From Solirubrobacter sp035555675 (GTDB taxonomy: Bacteria > Actinomycetota > Thermoleophilia > Solirubrobacterales > Solirubrobacteraceae): 8,267 nt of DNA. Position 1 is the stretch's first letter. Each line of letters starts with the position of its first letter. Shown here piece by piece: positions 1 through 5,963 of the stretch. The DNA lies in the NCBI GenBank assembly GCA_035555675.1, contig DATMGH010000022.1, positions 1 through 8,267 of the forward strand, given 5' to 3'. The translations under genes were made by a program, and so were the position numbers. The notes below the pieces were generated by a model. The model was given only the letters and a program-made list of their open reading frames with translations. It did not search any database and had not been told where the DNA came from.

Positions 1-132
1 TACGTCGAGGTCCTCGATCCGCAGCAGGAACCCCGAGCCGGCCGACCGCGCGAACAGCCACGCCAGCAGCGCCGTCCGCAGGTTCCCCAGGTGCAGGACG
101 CCGGTCGGCGACGGTGCGAAGCGGCCCTTCAC
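1..132 (-). CDS. gluQ: Glutamyl-Q tRNA(Asp) synthetase-like protein, N-terminal 44 codons (runs off the window)
   Basis: The visible 44 residues are the start of a class I glutamyl-tRNA synthetase-type Rossmann domain: GRFAPSPTG at residues 3-11, then the HIGH-type ATP-binding signature as HLGN (14-17), and RIEDLD at 38-43. The wording after the signature (LRTALLAWLFARSAG) fits the short GluQ paralogue better than GltX, which in actinobacteria usually reads GGARTALFNWLFAR; this is recalled family knowledge, not an alignment. GluQ enzymes activate glutamate and attach it to queuosine in the anticodon of tRNA(Asp). The GTG start at 132 overlaps the TGA stop of the upstream epimerase gene by four bases, so translation is probably coupled. 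The rest of the gene, including the zinc-binding or KMSKS regions that would separate GluQ from GltX, is outside the window, so the exact paralogue stays open. Confidence 0.75.
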   Translation of the reverse strand, partial: MKGRFAPSPTGVLHLGNLRTALLAWLFARSAGSGFLLRIEDLDV

Positions 133-683
133 ACCGTGAACGGCAGCGAGTCCGCGACCTCCGACAGCCGCGGCGCGGTGGCGTCGCGCTCGGAATAGAG
201 GAGCTCGACGCCGGACGGCCACTCGACGCCCACGTCGGGATCGTCGTACCGGATGCCCGCCTCGGTCGCCGGGTCGTAGTAGTTCGTGCACTTGTAGACG
301 AAGTCCGCGTCCTCGCTGAGGACCAGGAACCCGTGTCCGAACCCGACCGGGATCCACAGCGTCTCGCCGCCGGTGTCGGTCAGCTCGACGCCCTCCCACT
401 CGCCGAACGTGGGGGAGCCGCGGCGCAGGTCCACCACCACGTCGAAGACGCGGCCGCGGGTGACCCGGACGAGCTTGCCCTGCCCGGGCTGCGTCTGGAA
501 GTGGATGCCGCGCAGCGTGCCCTGGCGCGAGCGCGAATGGTTGTCCTGGACGAACGCGGTCGGGATGCCGAGCGGCTCCGCCACGTCCGCGCGGAACGTC
601 TCCGCGAAGAACCCGCGAGCGTCGCCGTGAACCACGGGCGCCAGTAGGACCAATCCGTCGAGTCGAGTCTCAAGCCGTCGCAT
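129..683 (-). CDS. rfbC: dTDP-4-dehydrorhamnose 3,5-epimerase (RmlC/RfbC)
   Basis: A cupin-fold epimerase of 184 residues, the normal length for the family, which epimerises C3 and C5 of dTDP-4-dehydro-6-deoxyglucose in dTDP-L-rhamnose synthesis. Visible family signatures are RGFFAETFR (23-31), VQDNHSRS (45-52), LRGIHFQ (57-63) with the catalytic base His61, the IPVGFGHGF barrel strand (111-119), YKCTNYY (130-136) with the proposed acid Tyr130, and DDPDVGVEWP (147-156), whose Asp148 matches the His-Asp dyad partner. I chose the ATG at 683 because the family normally starts a few residues before the LDGL motif; an in-frame ATG at 749 would add 22 unrelated residues. No Shine-Dalgarno is visible. 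It sits alone, without rfbA, rfbB or rfbD nearby, and is followed by gluQ with a 4-base overlap. The opposite strand is open for 177 codons here but does not resemble a protein. Confidence 0.94.
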   Translation of the reverse strand: MRRLETRLDGLVLLAPVVHGDARGFFAETFRADVAEPLGIPTAFVQDNHSRSRQGTLRGIHFQTQPGQGKLVRVTRGRVFDVVVDLRRGSPTFGEWEGVELTDTGGETLWIPVGFGHGFLVLSEDADFVYKCTNYYDPATEAGIRYDDPDVGVEWPSGVELLYSERDATAPRLSEVADSLPFTV

Positions 684-694
684 ATGCGGGGAGG

Positions 695-700
695 AGGTTA
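695..700 (-). promoter_or_regulatory. Possible -10 box (TAACCT) for rfbC
   Basis: Read on the minus strand, TAACCT fits the actinobacterial TAnnnT pattern and ends 11 bases before the rfbC ATG, which would give a transcript with a leader of about five bases. No convincing -35 element lies 17-18 bases further upstream. The call rests on position and on the absence of a ribosome binding site. Confidence 0.25.
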
Positions 701-722
701 GGGAGCGACCGTCGAAAGATCG

Positions 723-738
723 CCTCGCCATGCCGAGG
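723..738. promoter_or_regulatory. Imperfect 16-bp palindrome at the start of the RpiR gene
   Basis: CCTCGcCATGcCGAGG is self-complementary at 7 of 8 base pairs. It lies in the short divergent gap between rfbC and the RpiR regulator if the regulator starts at 748; it covers the alternative ATG at 730. It could be an autoregulatory site, but its right arm also supplies the GAGG ribosome binding site and short GC-rich palindromes occur by chance. Confidence 0.2.
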
Positions 739-747
739 ACCGCCACC

Positions 748-1593
748 ATGCCCCCGGCCGCCCGCGGCCATCAGACGCTTTCGACTTACATCTCCGCTCG
801 CTTCGACGAGTTCTCTCGCTCGCAGAAGGACGTTGCCCAGTACGTCGTAGACCACCTCGACGAGGTGGCCTTCCACACCGCCGAGGAGCTCGCGCGGCGC
901 GCCAGCACGTCGTCTTCGACCGTCGTGCGCTTCAGTCAGGCGCTCGGGTTCGAGGGCTTCCCCGAGCTGCAGGAAGCGGCGCGTGAGGAGTACCGCCACC
1001 ATCACCGCAGCGCGCGGGCGCCGGAGCCCGCCGCGCCGCTGTTCAGCCTCGACCAGTCGCCGTTCGAGCAGGCGATCGCCGCCGACCACGTCAACGTGGA
1101 GGACACGGCGCGGCGCGTGAGCCGCTCCGAGGTCGACGGCGCGATCGAGTCGATCGCCGCCGCCGAGCGGCTCCTGATCGCCGGGACCGACCAGATGGCG
1201 TTCTTCGCCTCCTACCTGCGGCATCTGCTGATGCTGCTCGACGTGCGCGCGGAGATCGCCGCCAGCCCGTCGCAGGAGGCGCTGAGCCGGCTCGGCCGGA
1301 TCGACGAGCGCACGCTGGTGATCGGCCTCAGCGCCGGCCGCCCGCACCCGCTCGTCGTGCGCGCGATGAAGATCGCCCGCCACCGCCGCGCCGGGACGCT
1401 GGCGATCGTCGACGCGACGCTCTCCGACGTCTCCAAGCTCGCCGAGCGCACGCTCTACTACTCGTCGAACTCGCCCGCGTTCGTGCGCTCGCACACCGGC
1501 CTGCTCTCAATCATCCAGGCACTCGCATACGGGCTCTATGCGCGCGATACTGCTTCCTATGACGACCGGATCCGCGCCTTCCGCCTGAAGTGA
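748..1593 (+). CDS. RpiR/MurR-family transcriptional regulator (HTH + SIS domain)
   Basis: RpiR-type regulators couple an N-terminal helix-turn-helix to a sugar-isomerase (SIS) domain that senses sugar phosphates. Numbered from the alternative ATG at 730 (287 residues): HTH at about 16-90, with the family hallmarks FSRSQKDVAQYVV (28-40) and STVVRFSQALGFEGFPEL (63-80), then a linker, then SIS at about 130-270. The SIS phosphate-binding loops are unusual: the first reads AGTDQM (151-156) where GxGxS is typical, and the second GLSAGRPHP (199-207) where SxSGxT is typical. I place the start at 748 because GAGG at 735-738 lies nine bases upstream; the ATG at 730 has no such site and would add six residues. 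The TGA stop overlaps the GTG of the phosphoglucomutase gene, so the regulator heads a three-gene operon and probably controls it. The effector cannot be named from sequence. Confidence 0.9.
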   Translation: MPPAARGHQTLSTYISARFDEFSRSQKDVAQYVVDHLDEVAFHTAEELARRASTSSSTVVRFSQALGFEGFPELQEAAREEYRHHHRSARAPEPAAPLFSLDQSPFEQAIAADHVNVEDTARRVSRSEVDGAIESIAAAERLLIAGTDQMAFFASYLRHLLMLLDVRAEIAASPSQEALSRLGRIDERTLVIGLSAGRPHPLVVRAMKIARHRRAGTLAIVDATLSDVSKLAERTLYYSSNSPAFVRSHTGLLSIIQALAYGLYARDTASYDDRIRAFRLK

Positions 1594-2237
1594 TCGGTCT
1601 ACCCGCCGGCATCACCGCGTGTCTGTTCGACCTCGACGGGGTCCTTACAGACACGGCGGCGGTGCACGAGCGGGCGTGGCAGGCGACGTTCGCGGACTTC
1701 GGCTTCACGGCCGAGGACTACAACGACTACGTCGACGGCAAGCCGCGCGAGGACGGGGTGCGTGACTTCCTCGCCGCGCGCGGCATCACCGCGACGCCGG
1801 AGCAGATCCACGACTACGGCGAGCGCAAGAACACGCTCGTGCTCAAGCTGATCCGCGACGAGGGCGTCAAGGTCTACCCGGGCAGCGTCAAGTACCTGCA
1901 GGCGGCGCAGGCCGCCGGCGTGCGGCGCGCCGTCGTGTCCTCCAGCCACAACGCGCACACGGTGCTCGAGGCGGCCGGCATGCTGGGCTACGTCGAAGTG
2001 CTGGTGGACCACGTCGCGCACGGCAAGCCCGCGCCGGACGGGTTCCTGGAGGGCGCGCGCCGGCTCGGGGTGGACCCGGGCGCGGCGGCGGTGTTCGAGG
2101 ACGCCCTGGCCGGCGTCGAGGCCGGCCGCGCCGGCCGCTTCGGCCACGTGATCGGCGTCGACCGCGTCGGCCACCGGCAGGCGCTGCTCGAGCACGGCGC
2201 CGACGTCGTGGTCAACGACCTGGCCGACCTGCTGTGA
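1590..2237 (+). CDS. pgmB: Beta-phosphoglucomutase, HAD superfamily
   Basis: A 215-residue HAD-superfamily enzyme expected to convert beta-D-glucose 1-phosphate to glucose 6-phosphate in the cytoplasm. All HAD motifs are present: FDLDGVLTD (13-21) with nucleophile Asp14 and acid/base Asp16, the VSSS motif II around 116-119, Lys146 in HGKPAPDGF, and the metal-binding FEDA (169-172). The cap helix carries HERAW (26-30) and VDGKPREDGV (48-57), the specificity region that separates beta-phosphoglucomutases from phosphoglycolate phosphatases. The GTG start at 1590 overlaps the regulator stop, and the gene's own TGA overlaps the GTG of the GH65 gene; these two four-base overlaps leave no other plausible start. 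The GH65 neighbour supplies exactly its substrate, which strengthens the assignment. The same enzyme pairing occurs in mycobacteria (Rv3400/Rv3401, from memory). A generic sugar-phosphate phosphatase is the main alternative. Confidence 0.92.
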   Translation: MIGLPAGITACLFDLDGVLTDTAAVHERAWQATFADFGFTAEDYNDYVDGKPREDGVRDFLAARGITATPEQIHDYGERKNTLVLKLIRDEGVKVYPGSVKYLQAAQAAGVRRAVVSSSHNAHTVLEAAGMLGYVEVLVDHVAHGKPAPDGFLEGARRLGVDPGAAAVFEDALAGVEAGRAGRFGHVIGVDRVGHRQALLEHGADVVVNDLADLL

Positions 2238-4567
2238 TCACGCATCCGGCGTTCCTGGTCGAGCCCTGGGGCGTGACCGAGGAGGGCCTCCAGCTCGACC
2301 TGCTCGCTCAGTCGGAGTCCGTGTTCGCGCTCTCCAACGGGCACATCGGGCTGCGCGGGAACCTCGACGAGGGCGAGCCCGCCGGCCTGCCCGGCACGTA
2401 CGTCAACGGGCTCTTCGAGACGCACCCGCTGCCGTACGCCGAGGCCGGCTACGGCTACCCGGAGGCGGGACAGACGGTCGTCAACGTCACCAACGGCAAG
2501 CTGATCCGCCTGCTCGTGGACGACGAGCCGTTCGACGTGCGCTACGGCGAGCTGCTCTCGCACCGCCGCACGCTCGACCTGCGCGCCGGCGAGCTGCGGC
2601 GCGAGGTGCGCTGGCGCTCCCCGAGCGGGCGCGAGATCGAAGTCGTCAGCACGCGGATCGTCTCGTTCGTGCAGCGCAGCGTGGCCGCGATCCGCTTCGA
2701 GGTCCGCCCGGTCGACGGCCGCACGCTGCGCGTCGTCGCCCAGTCGGAGCTGGTCGCCAACGAGCCGACCCCAAGCAGCCACGACGATCCGCGCGCCGCC
2801 GCGGCGCTGCGTGCCCCGCTGATCGCCGAGGAGCAGGAGCTGCACGGCCTGCGTGTCGTGCTCGTCCACCGCACGCGCGAGAGCGCGCTGCGGATGGCGG
2901 CCGGGATGGACCACGTGGTCGAGGACGTCGACGGGCTCGTGACCGGGGCCGAGACGGCGCCGGACCTCGGCCGCGTGTGGCTGACCGGCGAGATCGGGCC
3001 GGACACCCCGCTGCGGTTCACGAAGTTCCTGGCCTACGGCTGGTCGAGCGAGCGGTCGCTGCCGGCCGTGCGCGACCAGGTCGACGCGTCGGTGGCCGCG
3101 GCGCGGCGGACCGGCTGGGACGAGCTGGCACGCTCGCAGCGGGAGTTCCTGGACGCCTACTGGGAGAGCGCGGACGTCGAGCTCGACGGCGACGGCGAGC
3201 TTCAGCAGGCCGTGCGCTTCGCGCTGTTTCACACGCTGCAGGCGGGCGCGCGCGCCGAACGCCGCGCGATTCCCGCGAAGGGGCTGACCGGCCCCGGCTA
3301 CGACGGGCACGCGTTCTGGGACACGGAGACGTTCGTGCTCCCGCTGCTCACGCACACCCACCCGGACGCGGTCCGCGACGCGCTGCGCTGGCGCCAGTCG
3401 ACGCTGCCGGCGGCGCGCGAGCGGGCGGAAGCGCTGCGCCTGCAGGGCGCGGCGTTCCCGTGGCGGACGATCCGCGGCGAGGAGTGCTCGGCGTACTGGC
3501 CGGCCGGGACGGCGGCGTTCCACGTCAACGCGGACATCGCCGACGCGGCGATCCGCTACCTGCGGGCCACGGGCGACGACGCGTTCGAGGCCGGGACCGG
3601 GCTCGAGCTGCTGGTCGAGACCGCGCGCCTGTGGCGCTCGCTCGGCCACCACGACCACGCGGGCGCGTTCCACATCGACGGCGTCACCGGGCCGGACGAG
3701 TACTCGGCGGTGGTCGACGACAACGTCTACACGAACCTGATGGCCGAGCAGAACCTGCGCGTGGCCGCCGACGTCGCCGCGCGCCACCCGGAGCCGGCGC
3801 GCGCGCTGGGCGTCTCCGAGGAGGAGATCGCGAGCTGGCGCGACGCCGCCACCGACATGCACGTCCCGTACGACCGGCGGCTCGGCGTGCACCCGCAGCA
3901 CCAGGGGTTCACCCACCACGAGCCGCTCGACTTCGAGGGCCTCGAGTACCCGCTGCTGCTGCACCTCCCGTACTTCCAGCTCTACCGCAAGCAGGTGCTC
4001 AAGCAGCCCGACCTCGTGCTCGCGCTGTTCCTGCGCGGGGATCGCTTCAGCGCGGCCGAAAAGGCGCGCGACTTCGCGTACTACGAGGCGCTGACCGTGC
4101 GCGACTCGTCGCTGTCGGCGTGCGTGCAGGCGACGATCGCCGCCGAGGTCGGTCACCTGGAGCTGGCCTACGACTACTTCGGCGAAGCGGCGCTGATGGA
4201 CCTCTCCGACCTCGAGCACAACACGCGCGACGGGCTGCACATGGCGTCGCTGGCCGGGACGTGGATCGCGGCCGTGGCCGGGTTCGGCGGGATGCGCGCG
4301 CACCGCGGCGAGCTGGCGTTCCACCCGCGGCTGCCCGCCGCGCTGGCGCGGCTGTGCTTCCGGGTGCGCTGGCACGGCTCGGGTCTGAAGGTCACCATCA
4401 CGCATACGCGCGCGCGGTACGAGCTGATCCACGGCGACGTGCTGAAGATCTGGCACGAGGGCGAGGAGCTCAGCGTGGACGACGCGGTCGAGCGTTCCTG
4501 GTCGGTGCCCGATCCGGGTCCGCCGCCGCACCAGCCCGCGGGCCGCGCGCCCGAGCGCCGCCACTAG
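2234..4567 (+). CDS. Glycoside hydrolase family 65 protein, probable inverting disaccharide phosphorylase
   Basis: At 777 residues it has the usual length of GH65 phosphorylases (maltose, trehalose, kojibiose, nigerose), which cleave an alpha-glucosidic disaccharide with inorganic phosphate to glucose plus beta-glucose 1-phosphate. The N-terminal beta-sandwich covers about 1-260 and the (alpha/alpha)6 barrel about 300-690. FWDTETF (361-367) is the family motif lining the glucose site. TGPDEY contains Glu489, equivalent to the general acid of Lactobacillus brevis maltose phosphorylase. NTRDGLHMASLAGTW, with His669, marks the phosphate-binding end of the barrel. The last 30 residues are proline- and arginine-rich and outside the fold. 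The GTG at 2234 overlaps the pgmB stop. Its TAG stop shares two bases with the stop of the opposing small ORF. The disaccharide cannot be told from sequence. No secretion signal is seen, so it acts in the cytoplasm; no sugar transporter is encoded in the operon. Confidence 0.93.
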   Translation: MITHPAFLVEPWGVTEEGLQLDLLAQSESVFALSNGHIGLRGNLDEGEPAGLPGTYVNGLFETHPLPYAEAGYGYPEAGQTVVNVTNGKLIRLLVDDEPFDVRYGELLSHRRTLDLRAGELRREVRWRSPSGREIEVVSTRIVSFVQRSVAAIRFEVRPVDGRTLRVVAQSELVANEPTPSSHDDPRAAAALRAPLIAEEQELHGLRVVLVHRTRESALRMAAGMDHVVEDVDGLVTGAETAPDLGRVWLTGEIGPDTPLRFTKFLAYGWSSERSLPAVRDQVDASVAAARRTGWDELARSQREFLDAYWESADVELDGDGELQQAVRFALFHTLQAGARAERRAIPAKGLTGPGYDGHAFWDTETFVLPLLTHTHPDAVRDALRWRQSTLPAARERAEALRLQGAAFPWRTIRGEECSAYWPAGTAAFHVNADIADAAIRYLRATGDDAFEAGTGLELLVETARLWRSLGHHDHAGAFHIDGVTGPDEYSAVVDDNVYTNLMAEQNLRVAADVAARHPEPARALGVSEEEIASWRDAATDMHVPYDRRLGVHPQHQGFTHHEPLDFEGLEYPLLLHLPYFQLYRKQVLKQPDLVLALFLRGDRFSAAEKARDFAYYEALTVRDSSLSACVQATIAAEVGHLELAYDYFGEAALMDLSDLEHNTRDGLHMASLAGTWIAAVAGFGGMRAHRGELAFHPRLPAALARLCFRVRWHGSGLKVTITHTRARYELIHGDVLKIWHEGEELSVDDAVERSWSVPDPGPPPHQPAGRAPERRH

Positions 4568-4695
4568 TGCAGTGGGCACAGCAGCCGCGGGACCGAGCCC
4601 CCGGCCGCTTCGTTGACCTGATAGAGCACGCCGAGCAGGCTCACCGCGATCAACGCCAGGCCGATCAGCAGCTCCACGACGCGCCGCCGGGTCAT
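4564..4695 (-). CDS. Small single-helix membrane protein (43 aa), unrecognised
   Basis: The ATG at 4695 overlaps the TGA stop of the MFS transporter gene (ATGA), the same coupling geometry used at other junctions in this window. The product starts MTRRRVVELL, has one hydrophobic stretch at about 8-26 suited to a single membrane helix with the arginines on the cytoplasmic side, and ends in a short polar tail with one cysteine (Cys40). Only three of its 43 sense codons end in A or T, as in neighbouring real genes. Without it, 4568-4691 would be non-coding in an otherwise gapless stretch. It may be a transporter accessory or an unrelated small membrane protein; I do not recognise a family. Its TAG stop lies inside the CTAG that also holds the GH65 stop on the other strand. 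The overlap geometry and composition are good support, but so short an ORF could be chance. Confidence 0.6.
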   Translation of the reverse strand: MTRRRVVELLIGLALIAVSLLGVLYQVNEAAGGSVPRLLCPLH

Positions 4696-5900
4696 GCCGG
4701 GCTCGGCGCGAGCGCCGCGGCGCGCTCGCGGATCGGGAGGTGCACGATCGCGGCCGCGACGCTGAGCGCGATGCAGAGGACCCACATCGCGTCGTAGCCG
4801 CCGGTCGCCGCGTAGATCGTCCCGCCCAGCAGCGCGCCGATGAACGCGCCGACCTGGTGCGAGAGGAAGACGACGCCGAACAGCATGCCGATGTGGCGGG
4901 TGCCGAACATCACCGCCACCAGCCCCGACGTCAGCGGCACCGTCGACAGCCACAGCAGGCCGATCAGGGCGGAGAAGACGAGCACGCTGGTGGTCGTGGT
5001 GGGGGCGAGCAGGAAGATCGCGAACGCCAGGCCGCGGCCGAGGTAGATCCCGCTCAGCAGCAGCCGCCGCGGGTGGCGCCCGCCGAGGATGCCCGACGAG
5101 TACGCGCCGATCACGTTGAACAGGCCGATCAGCGAGAGCGACCACGCCGCCAGGCCTTTGCTCAGCCCCTGGTCGGTGAGGTAGGCGGGCAGGTGCGTCG
5201 TGATGAACGCGATGTGGAAGCCGCAGACGAAGAAGCCGCACGTCAGCAGCACGTAGCTCGGGTGGCCGGCGGCGGCGCGCAGCGCGCTGCGCGTGGAGAC
5301 CGGGGCGTCGCCGGGCTGGTCGCCGTGGCCGGTGAGCGGCCGCGCCAGCAGCGGGACCAACAGGACGGTGCCGGAGAGCAGGAGCAGCGCGGTCTGCAGG
5401 CCGTAGGCGTCGATGAAGCCCTGGCCGAGCGGCGCGAAGAGGAACTGGCCCATCGACCCGGCGGCCGTGGCCAGGCCCATCGCCCACGATCGCCGATCCG
5501 GCTCGACGAGCCGCGCGAACGCGGCGATGACGATCGTGAACGAGCCGCCGGCGACACCGAGCCCGACGAGCACGCCGCCGGTCAGCGCCAGCGTCGTGGG
5601 GGAGCCGCTGACCGCCATCAGCGCGACGCCGGCCGTGTACAGAAGGCCACCGGTCGCGAGCACGCGGCCGGCGCCGAAGCGGTCGGCGATCGCGCCCGCG
5701 AACGGCTGCCCGAGGCCCCAGACCAGGTTCTGGACGGCGATGGCGAGCGCGAACGCCTCGCGGTCCCAGCCGCGCAGATCCGACAGCGGGGCGGTGAACA
5801 GGCCGAACGTCGAGCGGACGCCGAACGTGACGATCGAGATCAGGCAGCCGGCGACGACGATGATCGCCGGGCGGCGCCACCAGGGCCGGGCGGCGGGCAT
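4692..5900 (-). CDS. Major facilitator superfamily transporter
   Basis: A 402-residue secondary transporter with about 12 hydrophobic helices, normal for the superfamily. The motif between helices 2 and 3 is GAIADRFGAGR (69-79), the MFS motif A with Asp73 and the flanking arginines; a weaker copy, GILGGRHPRR (270-279), follows helix 8. The N-terminal WGLGQPFAG (61-69) and FGVRSTFGLFTAPLS (26-40) stretches resemble the monocarboxylate/oxalate-formate-like MFS branch, a recalled similarity; the substrate is not predictable. ATG at 5900 follows directly after a TAnnnT box and has no Shine-Dalgarno, so the mRNA is probably leaderless. The gene is divergent from the HxlR regulator across a perfect palindrome, which suggests that regulator controls it. 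Downstream, its TGA overlaps the ATG of a 43-codon membrane ORF. A long plus-strand reading frame (4740-5915) is an antisense shadow. Confidence 0.94.
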   Translation of the reverse strand: MPAARPWWRRPAIIVVAGCLISIVTFGVRSTFGLFTAPLSDLRGWDREAFALAIAVQNLVWGLGQPFAGAIADRFGAGRVLATGGLLYTAGVALMAVSGSPTTLALTGGVLVGLGVAGGSFTIVIAAFARLVEPDRRSWAMGLATAAGSMGQFLFAPLGQGFIDAYGLQTALLLLSGTVLLVPLLARPLTGHGDQPGDAPVSTRSALRAAAGHPSYVLLTCGFFVCGFHIAFITTHLPAYLTDQGLSKGLAAWSLSLIGLFNVIGAYSSGILGGRHPRRLLLSGIYLGRGLAFAIFLLAPTTTTSVLVFSALIGLLWLSTVPLTSGLVAVMFGTRHIGMLFGVVFLSHQVGAFIGALLGGTIYAATGGYDAMWVLCIALSVAAAIVHLPIRERAAALAPSPA

Positions 5901-5908
5901 GGCCGGCG

Positions 5909-5938
5909 ACGCTAGCACACCTCGGTTCAATGAGTGAA
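5909..5938 (-). promoter_or_regulatory. Predicted promoter of the MFS transporter gene
   Basis: On the minus strand, TTCACT (5938-5933) is an acceptable -35, 18 bases before TAGCGT (5914-5909), a TAnnnT -10 preceded by TGC as in extended -10 promoters. The -10 ends eight bases before the ATG, so transcription would begin at or within about two bases of the start codon. The -35 lies inside one arm of the shared palindrome. Confidence 0.5.
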
Positions 5939-5944
5939 CCGAGG
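5920..5944. promoter_or_regulatory. Perfect inverted repeat, probable HxlR operator
   Basis: CCTCGGTTCA at 5920-5929 and its exact complement TGAACCGAGG at 5935-5944 are separated by five bases. The dyad sits between the divergent MFS and HxlR genes, and each arm holds the -35 element of one promoter. A dimeric winged-helix repressor bound here would occlude both. Neither side is followed by a T-run and each gene starts within 20-odd bases, so a terminator is unlikely. That HxlR binds it is inference from position. Confidence 0.7.
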
Positions 5945-5954
5945 GTGGTAGGGT
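5926..5954 (+). promoter_or_regulatory. Predicted promoter of the HxlR regulator gene
   Basis: TTCAAT (5926-5931) as -35, a 17-base spacer and TAGGGT (5949-5954) as a TAnnnT -10. The -10 ends nine bases before the ATG at 5964, placing the transcription start two or three bases ahead of it. The -35 is inside the left arm of the palindrome, implying autoregulation. Confidence 0.5.
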
Positions 5955-5963
5955 GCGGGAGCG

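Noticed and set aside
670..1494. Minus-strand open frame of 274 codons opposite the RpiR regulator
   Set aside because: No recognisable motif and overlaps rfbC; the plus strand encodes an HTH-SIS protein throughout.
2100..2150. Dense GGCCGG/CCGGCC repeats
   Set aside because: They fall in the conserved motif IV region of pgmB and follow from Gly/Ala/Arg codons in GC-rich DNA.
1988..4579. Minus-strand open frame of 863 codons opposite the GH65 gene
   Set aside because: Arginine-, valine- and glutamine-rich translation without domains; it is the GC-rich antisense shadow of a clear GH65 gene with all catalytic motifs.
4567..4579. Short hairpin GTGC/GCAC as a terminator between the convergent genes
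   Set aside because: Only a four-base stem, no T-run, and inside the coding sequence of the small ORF.
2977..4797. Plus-strand open frame of 606 codons overlapping GH65 in another frame
   Set aside because: Almost entirely Arg, Ala, Gly and Pro, typical of a shifted frame in GC-rich DNA, and it runs past the GH65 stop into antisense of the small ORF.
4740..5915. Plus-strand open frame of 391 codons opposite the MFS gene
   Set aside because: Charged low-complexity translation; the minus strand gives a textbook 12-helix transporter with motif A.
5920..5944. The 10-bp inverted repeat read as a bidirectional terminator
   Set aside because: It lies between divergent, not convergent, genes, lacks T-tracts and overlaps well-spaced promoter elements.
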